From positions 702,501 through 766,500 of the forward strand of contig JAODUP010000042.1 in NCBI GenBank assembly GCA_025642065.1: a DNA stretch of 64,000 nt, written 5' to 3'. Under the pieces are notes generated by a model. That model was not told the DNA's origin. It did no database searches and saw only the letters and a list, made by a program, of their open reading frames with translations. This document shows positions 57,360-64,000 of the stretch, piece by piece; position 1 is the first letter of the stretch; each line of letters begins with the position of its first letter. Source of the stretch: Paralvinella palmiformis (lineage: Eukaryota > Annelida > Polychaeta > Terebellida > Alvinellidae). Both the position numbers and the translations under genes were made by a program.

Positions 57360-57800
57360 TTCTATAAATGCATGTTAAGTATAACAGTCTGTATGCTGAA
57401 AACATCCAATGTTTCCTGAATACTTCCGCTTGATAATATCATCAGCGTATTGTCTGCTGTTGTGTGTCCGATCCGACCGTCCTGTCTGTTTATCCCTTCT
57501 TCTCTCTGGCCATGGTCAGGCACGTTTGGTGTGTTTCGTGTACACCAGCCATCCATCATCAAGTACACCTGTTGTGGACCTTGTGCTGTTACAGCTGCTC
57601 CTGTGTGCGTTATACTTGCGGGTCGGGTGCAGAAAGGCGATTGCAACCATTCTGATTCTGTGAGTAGCATTTCAGGAACTGGGCCCTGGATGTGAGACTT
57701 GCACATGTCTGTGTTTCCTTGCTGCCGTAGGGAAAAGTGGCTAGAAATAGCTGTAACTTGATAGGTAATCAGAAATAGGTTTAGGGTTTGAATAAACATC
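57360..57800. other. GC-richer block with overlapping open frames, unidentified
   Basis: This 440 bp is clearly less AT-rich than the surrounding intron. A 145-codon ATG ORF on the minus strand (57799 to 57362, containing MMDGWCTRNTPNVPDHGQRE) overlaps three 60-84 codon ORFs on the plus strand. I recognise no domain in any of them. Low stop-codon density in GC-rich DNA explains this as easily as a gene does; a captured gene fragment or domesticated element remains possible. Confidence 0.25.
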
Positions 57801-57867
57801 AGCTGATTTTATTTTGAAACTGCCTAAAATGCCTAAGATATCGAATTAGAAGTAGCAATTTTCCCTT

Positions 57868-58003
57868 ATGGCAAAAGGCGTCGGGGTATCTGAAGGGTGT
57901 TTCATCTTTGACTTTATTTCGTTACCTTTGGAAGTCGCTCGGCCCATTCAGCCCACTATGTGGACAAAAGTGGCCGTAAAACATCAATCATCATCATCAT
58001 CTA
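57868..58003 (+). mobile_element. SINE family A, 5'-truncated with intact tail (LASP intron)
   Basis: Starts mid-body at GGGTATCTGAAGGGTGTTTC and runs to AAAACATCAATCATCATCAT. The body is very close to the copies at 14669 and 61590, but the tRNA head is absent, as for an incomplete reverse transcript. Confidence 0.9.
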
Positions 58004-58289
58004 TAGAGAACGACCAAATGGAATTGAGCAGGCAAAACAGGAGTATATGGGAAATTATTACAAAATTCTGTTTGATGATCAGTACATGATCACTTTTAAC
58101 TGAAGTTTCACAGACTCTATATGAGGCCTCTCCAGACTCAATGGAACTAGTACAGTTGTGTGTGTGTGTGTGTGTAGGTCGCAGACCAGTCTGTGGTTAT
58201 TCCAAAGGTAAAGAAAGTTAAGCTAAAACAGTCTGGTTGAAGACAAACGTGGTTCCCGATAATGGTTCCACATAGTTCCACAACAACAA

Positions 58290-58420
58290 AACATCACTGC
58301 CCAGGGTTCTGTGTTCGAATCTGACTCCTACCTGTGTTTGTGGGATGTTTCCCTCAAAGAGTCGCCCCTCAGACATATGTCCCAGGTGTGAACATTAATA
58401 ATGTCAGATATACATCATTA
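58290..58420 (+). mobile_element. SINE family B (LASP intron)
   Basis: GTTCTGTGTTCGAATCTGAC head part; body CCTGTGTTTGTGGGATGTTT + CCCTC..GAGTCGCCCCTCAGACATATGTCCC. Confidence 0.8.
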
Positions 58421-59034
58421 CATGTCTCCACCGTAGCTAATCTTGTATGATGTTGTATTGGCTGTTGTGACCGGGAATCTACAGTTAAGCCAAATCAAGT
58501 GAATGAGGGAGGAATATAACTCCCACTCCCCAACAAGTTCTTCACTTTGTTGGATGGCAGTTATTTTTTGTGGGGGGGGGGGGTGTACCAGGTCAGTGCG
58601 CAATGCTCACTTTTCATAATTTCCCCCATGAATCTGATATTATCTCTCTGGGAAGGCTTCTTCTTCATCTGATATATATCCAACAACTTACCATTCACCC
58701 CGGACGTGTGTTGTTATCTGTTTGTGTATGTATGTATGTTACTATGTATCCCTGTTTCTGAGGATGTTCTTTTGGAGGAATTTAGGTTTTCTTAAGAATA
58801 GCTGAGGCGATGAAAATGGGATGAAATATGATCACGTTTCATCTGCTGTCTAGTGGTAATCACTTGACTAAAACAGTGGCAGACTCATCTTAATAATCTA
58901 TAAAGGAATGTAACAGATGTTGGTAATTGTAAGTTTTTCTTTCTGTTATAAATATTATACGCGACAGATGTTACAATTTTCTTTCTTATCTCAAATTACA
59001 TAATTTCAAAACACCTTTATATGCTTTCCGTGGC

Positions 59035-59232
59035 ACCACTGTGGCTGAACTGATGGCGCTGTTGTCCACAAGAACTATAGTACTGGGGTTCAAATCCTAA
59101 CCAGTTTACAACTGAAGCATGTTTCATCTTTCACTTCATGTGAGGCTAAATGGAATCTTCAATGATAATATTAATAATGATCGTTGAAGATTGGTTGACC
59201 CATTTAACTTGCACTGTGCACATATGTTGCCA
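59035..59232 (+). mobile_element. SINE family A with internal insertion (LASP intron)
   Basis: ACTGTGGCTGAACTGATGGC...GGGTTCAAATCC head and CATGTTTCATCTTTCACTTC body, then about 50 bp of foreign sequence (GGAATCTTCAATGATAATA...) before GACCCATTTAACTTGCA. The inserted bit contains a TCTTCAATGAT/ATCGTTGAAGA inverted pair. Confidence 0.7.
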
Positions 59233-60305
59233 GAAAAAACAACAATATTGATTTATGGCTATTCAAATTTATATTTGGTATTCTGTAGCTTTGAAATTAT
59301 ATTATAAATGTTTGTGTCAACAAGAATTTTATATTTCTCTGCAAATTGAGGATGAAGGGGGTGGGGGTTATGCAAAGATATTCCAATTGAGTTATTTTAA
59401 ACTGAATCTAGAATTGCATTAATGTATAAATACTATAATACATCAAATTTATAAATATACACTAAATAAAGTGAGTACATGGTAGATACAGCTTAAGGTT
59501 ACACCAAGATATTAAATCTGTACAAGGACGCAACCTGATATGTTTTCACAGAATCAACAATAAAAACATAGGCATTATTAATATATTATTAATGAAATAA
59601 TGAATATTTTCATTTATATTTCTTTTGGGTCATATACTGACCATATAACTTTTTTTAACACTGTCCAGTGGCTTTGTCCAGTGCCCTTCTGTGCTAATGC
59701 AAACATATGGATTATGGTATGTCTAGAAACCAAGACATTTATGGACTTAATCAACTCTTTATCAAACTGAGGGTGGGGGGGGCGGGTTCTCAGCATGCCA
59801 TCTGCGTGAGGTGTCTTACAAATAAATAGACATATTTTAAAGTGGATCAACACATATTTATTTTTAATATCGGTTATGCTGGGTTATGTTACGTCACCAT
59901 GTAAGGTTACCCGGTATATTTTAATTTCCTGATACAGGTAGTTGTGTTGTTGACGTGTTGAATGACTCCTATATCAGTTGTTGACATAGTTTGTGTGGCT
60001 CAGATGTAGATGTTGACAATCAGGTTTTGCAGGATGTTGGGGCGGGGGGGGGTCTGTTTCTCTTGAGTTGTACGGTAATGGCGGTCTGTGTTCTGTTTCT
60101 CGTGAGCTGTACTGTAATGGTGGTCTCTGTGTGTTACTATTAGATGAAATGTGGGCAGGTTGTTTACGGAGTAATTTAGCTGTTAAAATTGTCTAGACCT
60201 GATGAACTTTGTACTTCTGAGTTACTTCTAAAATGATGTTCTGTTTTAGTTGATTATGCCGCTGAAGTTAACTAGTTGACAGTGTTGTTTATAATAAATT
60301 GAGTG

Positions 60306-60317
60306 GTGTGTGTGTGG

Positions 60318-60346
<29 letters not shown>
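60306..60346. repeat. (TG)n microsatellite
   Basis: About 40 bases of TG with one interruption. Confidence 0.95.
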
Positions 60347-60348
<2 letters not shown>

Positions 60349-61589
60349 AAGTGTACTGACACTGAAAATAAGACATGGATTGTCCTGTACTGTTTTACCT
60401 TTTTGTGTGTGTGTAATAAAGCACTGGCTCAAATTATCTCAAACCATAGATTCAAACTGGATGATTTATCAGGGTCTAAATTTGATAATGACTTTTCATG
60501 CTAAGACATGTGTTACGTTTCACCAGTCCCTTGTGTGTGCATGTTGTCACACATGGACAATTGCATGTGCAGAGAATTGTGCACATACACTCTCAAAGTC
60601 ACTGTTTGACAGTTGTTCATCAATACATAGAGGAAATGTACAAATGCTGACATTGAAAAATTATTAAATGAAATTGGCCCTCTTTGCACTCTCTCCATTA
60701 AAACAAAATCATATGTGATGTAAATTTGTCTTCAAAATAAAGTTGGTGTATTTGCATATCAGTTTATTATTTTTGTTGAGTGACTCTTACTAAAGTCTTA
60801 TTTTTAGAAAAAGCTAGATAAAAAAAGTATTTTTAGAAAAAGCTAGATTAAAAAGTACAATGTAAAGGTCATCACATGTACGTGATTAAAAACAGACTTT
60901 AGCTTATTATTTTCAATGATTAAAGGTGTACAGTGGCAAAACGTGTATCATTTCCCCTTGTACTCATCCATTAGCTCCATCCTCCTCCCATCCTTGTTAC
61001 ACAGAAGAACGTATGCCATCGTGTGACACTGACCAGTCTACAATCGGTTATCCAGTTGTCATGTATGTTAAAAAGGTATTTACAGATATTGTATTACACC
61101 AGACCAGGTTTGTATTATCAGGACACTGTATATAAATGGCTATTTTTAAAATATTTGTGCATGTTGTATTTTTTTCAGAATATAAATATATATATATATA
61201 TGTTAGAGTCACCAGAATGCATATAAACATTGCATATTTAACCCTGTTGGGGGGGGGGGGAACACCCTCTCCAAACTATGTCATATTCTCTGGTTCAGTT
61301 GGGTTAAATTATCACCCATAATAGCCAGACACAACAAGCACAACACTTCTGTTGTATTTATGACAGTATCTAGCATGTTGTAGTATCCTCTTTGACTGAC
61401 TGATCAAACACTTAGGTAGACACTTCAGCGTCCTTACTAATCCTAAATGGTCACATGACCTGTTATGTTATATACTTCAGACTGTTTTAAATTAAGCTGA
61501 TGTAAAGAAAACATTCTTCCTCTCACTAGTCCTATTAACCTGGACAAATGATACTGAGTTCGTGTCATCCTGATGTTGCGTTATGGAGG

Positions 61590-61775
61590 GGGGCCTACGG
61601 GGTCTGATTGGTAGCGCCTTGGATAACAGATCACCACCACCTGAGTTCGAATCTCATCGTGGACATATCTGAAGGGTGTTTCTTGTTTGACTTCGCTTCA
61701 TTACCTCTGGAGGTCGCTCGGCCCATTTAGTCTACCATGTGCACAAAAGTGGTTGTAAAACATCAATCATCATCT
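61590..61775 (+). mobile_element. SINE family A, near-complete copy (LASP intron)
   Basis: GGGTCTGATTGGTAGCGCCT A-box region, GAGTTCGAATCTC B box, full body, CATCAATCATCATC tail. With 14669 it is the best reference for the family. Confidence 0.92.
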
Positions 61776-64000
61776 GGCGTTATGTATGACTAGCCGTAGT
61801 CTAATAGGGGGGGGAACAGCTGAACATTATCTGTTGTTCTAAGCATAATAATTGATTCATAATGATGTGTGGGTTGCTGGTACAGTCATAAATTTGACAA
61901 GTCATATCAGTGTCAGATCGCCCTGACCTTGTGCTACGGACGCGGCTGGCTAATGTCCCATAGGAAAAAACAAGGACCAGAATTTGTTTAGAATCATGAG
62001 ATGTGAGCCGTTCATAACACGACGGAGTAGTAAATAAGAAGAGTTCTTGATGTACAGATCCCTTTCACCGAACAGTGAACGGCTTTCTTCTTTCATGTCA
62101 GCTACTTGGCCAGGTATTGACGTAACAAGGCTATCCTGTGTAGCGTCGGGTGGGTTTTTAGATTATTTACAGATGACCAGTCGCCGCACGGATGATGGCG
62201 TTTCGTTCGCTCGCCGGTCGAGGAGGCGCTCCCCTCCCCCCCCCCACCCGCTGAAAGCGACTTAATTTTGTGGATTATGTTTCCAAGAAATTAAAAAATC
62301 AATATCCGTCAAGTAAAAAGGGTGTGTTTTCTTCCAAGGGTATTGATGTTATTATGGATGCGATGTGTAGAGTTCCCTTATTCTAAGATTGAAGTACAAG
62401 ACGTTCTGGTAATCTGATTTGACTGTGTACTGATGGAAGAAACGAGATTTGGACAATATAATTATTGTTATCTTTTGTCCAGTCGGCTGGTTAGGTTGAT
62501 TGTAAAGCGGTATTGTTTAAACGAGAGACTATTTTAAGCATTGTGACTAATTTGCATGACTCCGCCCGCTCTGGTCGTGCTTGGCTGAGCATCATCGTGC
62601 TTGGTACTTAAATAGTTTGGAGGTTAAATTTAGTTTCGTGGTCGGTGCTGAAAGTGCGGTAATGTTATTGTGAAGTGGTTAAAGGAACTGTTCTTCTGGG
62701 CGCCACCGTGGTCAGCTGGTCTCTCAGAAGACCAGTGCCGAGGCGAAACAACTCAATAGTCTGCGGTGAAAAGTTGTTCTACAATTTTCAGTTCCCTGAT
62801 AAATAACACAACTTAGGTTTTTATTTTCAGGACCACATCTGAGTTACCCTCCACCCCATCTCATAAGCCCCAACACATATACACATCCTTGACTAGTTAG
62901 CTATTCCAGATGTTAATCCGGGGACATTAAGTCAACCTTTGTACCTGTGTAGATGGTTGATGTATTTGCCATTTACTACTCACTGCACATCTGGATAGCT
63001 CTTCTGATGTGATCCAGGACATCTGTCCCTGATCAGTGTTGTAACTGATCATGACAAGGCCGGGTACTTAGTCCAGAATGCTCTGCTTATGCACTAATGA
63101 GACCAGTTACCATGGTAATCTGATCCCCGAGATCTCACTTTACAAGGATACCCCACTGGCTGTTGGTATATCCAGAGTGTGCTCCGTTCAATTTCTCTAA
63201 CAGGTCTGATGATATGTTTCTTACGCTCAATCCTATATAAGTTCTTCAACGTTCGTATACCTCCTTAGAATCCTTGAAAATGTTTGAACTGTTTTAAACA
63301 AAAAAGTTATACTAATAAAGCCTTTGAAATAACAGATTTCACATGAAAATAGAACAGGTAAAATTAATAATTTAGCTTTTTATATGTAACTCGTTATTTT
63401 GCATTCAGCCATTGAAGACTTGTTCATTGGTTTGTTCGCGTTTCTTTTCGGGTTTATTTCCCATTCCGAACAACCTGAAACTCATACTCTGGAAAACCCA
63501 CTCATTTTACACATAACATCCCTTTAAACCCATAGAAAAATACGTTCCCGGCTCTGTGCGGACTCAGGTTGTTCCAGGCGTTGATTTCATGTTGATTGTA
63601 GATGTAGGAGCTAATGATGTGGAAGTTACTCGGTTCGATTCATCCTGTTGTCTGTCACTAGTTGAGTCAGTTGACTCCGACCATCGATGGATGACTATTG
63701 TGACTGAATGAGTCGATGAGATAGATTAGTGGTTAGTTTTGTGCTTATAATTGGCGTTAGAAACGATACACGCCATGGGGAATTGATGAATGGATCAAAT
63801 TGTATAGCGTTCTAACGGACATGGATGGTCCTTAGCAGCGTCTGAAATAAGCTCACGGTGTTATTTTGTGCCAACTAGCTGAGATGGTAATTCAAGGTGG
63901 TATATCGGTCAGCAAGTTTTTCACAGCCCGAAGTACCTACCTGTTGCCAAACGTGGCCCAAAACGTTTTTCTCACCCCCATGGGTAACTATAACTCTAAA

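Larger units (their letters stand above)
49790..64000 (+). other. Intron 1 of the LASP-family gene (continues beyond the window)
   Basis: No LIM second-half exon (a FWHK-like start with further Cys/His pairs) is seen. The stretch holds SINE copies (50703, 56145, 57868, 58290, 59035, 61590), a hAT-like element (53274-53658), AT, GT and CT microsatellites, and a cluster of long G or C runs. 50900-53265 and 62270-64000 show no recognisable feature apart from small palindromes and an isolated B-box-like GGTTCGATTC near 63634. Confidence 0.6.

Noticed and set aside
1..64000. CRISPR array, operon, phage or prokaryotic defence system
   Set aside because: The tandem repeats lack spacer architecture, genes are spliced, and coding density is far too low for prokaryotic DNA.

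Overview
This window is metazoan nuclear DNA: AT-rich, with two intron-rich protein-coding genes embedded in non-coding sequence full of tRNA-derived SINEs, decayed non-LTR retrotransposons, short inverted-repeat DNA elements (MITEs) and microsatellites. There are no operons or prokaryotic signals. The repeat style suggests a marine invertebrate, possibly a mollusc. That placement is inference; no species-specific marker was found.

The main gene is a complete 13-coding-exon model on the + strand, 26737-45855. It encodes a 488-residue homologue of TAF1A (TAF(I)48), a subunit of the SL1/TIF-IB selectivity factor of RNA polymerase I. I derived the model from splice sites and reading phase. All exon joins keep phase, all introns are GT-AG, and the spliced length is 1467 nt including the stop. 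A second gene starts downstream on the same strand: 49721-49789 is the first coding exon of a LASP/nebulin-family LIM protein. Its next exon was not found, so intron 1 appears to exceed 14.2 kb and runs off the right edge.

Layout. 1-900: relatively CpG-rich DNA with three CACGTG boxes, then long TG and CT microsatellites. 900-6770: mostly featureless AT-rich DNA. 6770-14372: a graveyard of three LINE families. One LINE is split twice, by about 3.3 kb containing another LINE and by a 1067-bp inverted-repeat element. 14373-26725: SINEs, a recent 264-bp duplication, a GGTTTAACC-rich hAT-like element, and a minisatellite split by a 552-bp MITE with a clean 5-bp target duplication. 26726-46800: TAF1A, whose introns carry at least six inverted-repeat elements, a reversed LINE and many SINEs; a 30-bp minisatellite lies just after the stop codon. 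46800-49400: spacer with SINEs and one MITE. 49400-49720: probable LASP promoter. 49790-64000: LASP intron 1 with SINEs, one hAT-like element with a perfect 8-bp target duplication, and a cluster of 10-12 nt G/C homopolymers.

The two genes have no obvious functional link: TAF1A acts in nucleolar rRNA transcription, LASP in the actin cytoskeleton. I found no rRNA, CRISPR array, canonical functional tRNA gene or novel enzymatic system. The interest lies in the gene models and in the nested, datable transposon structure.
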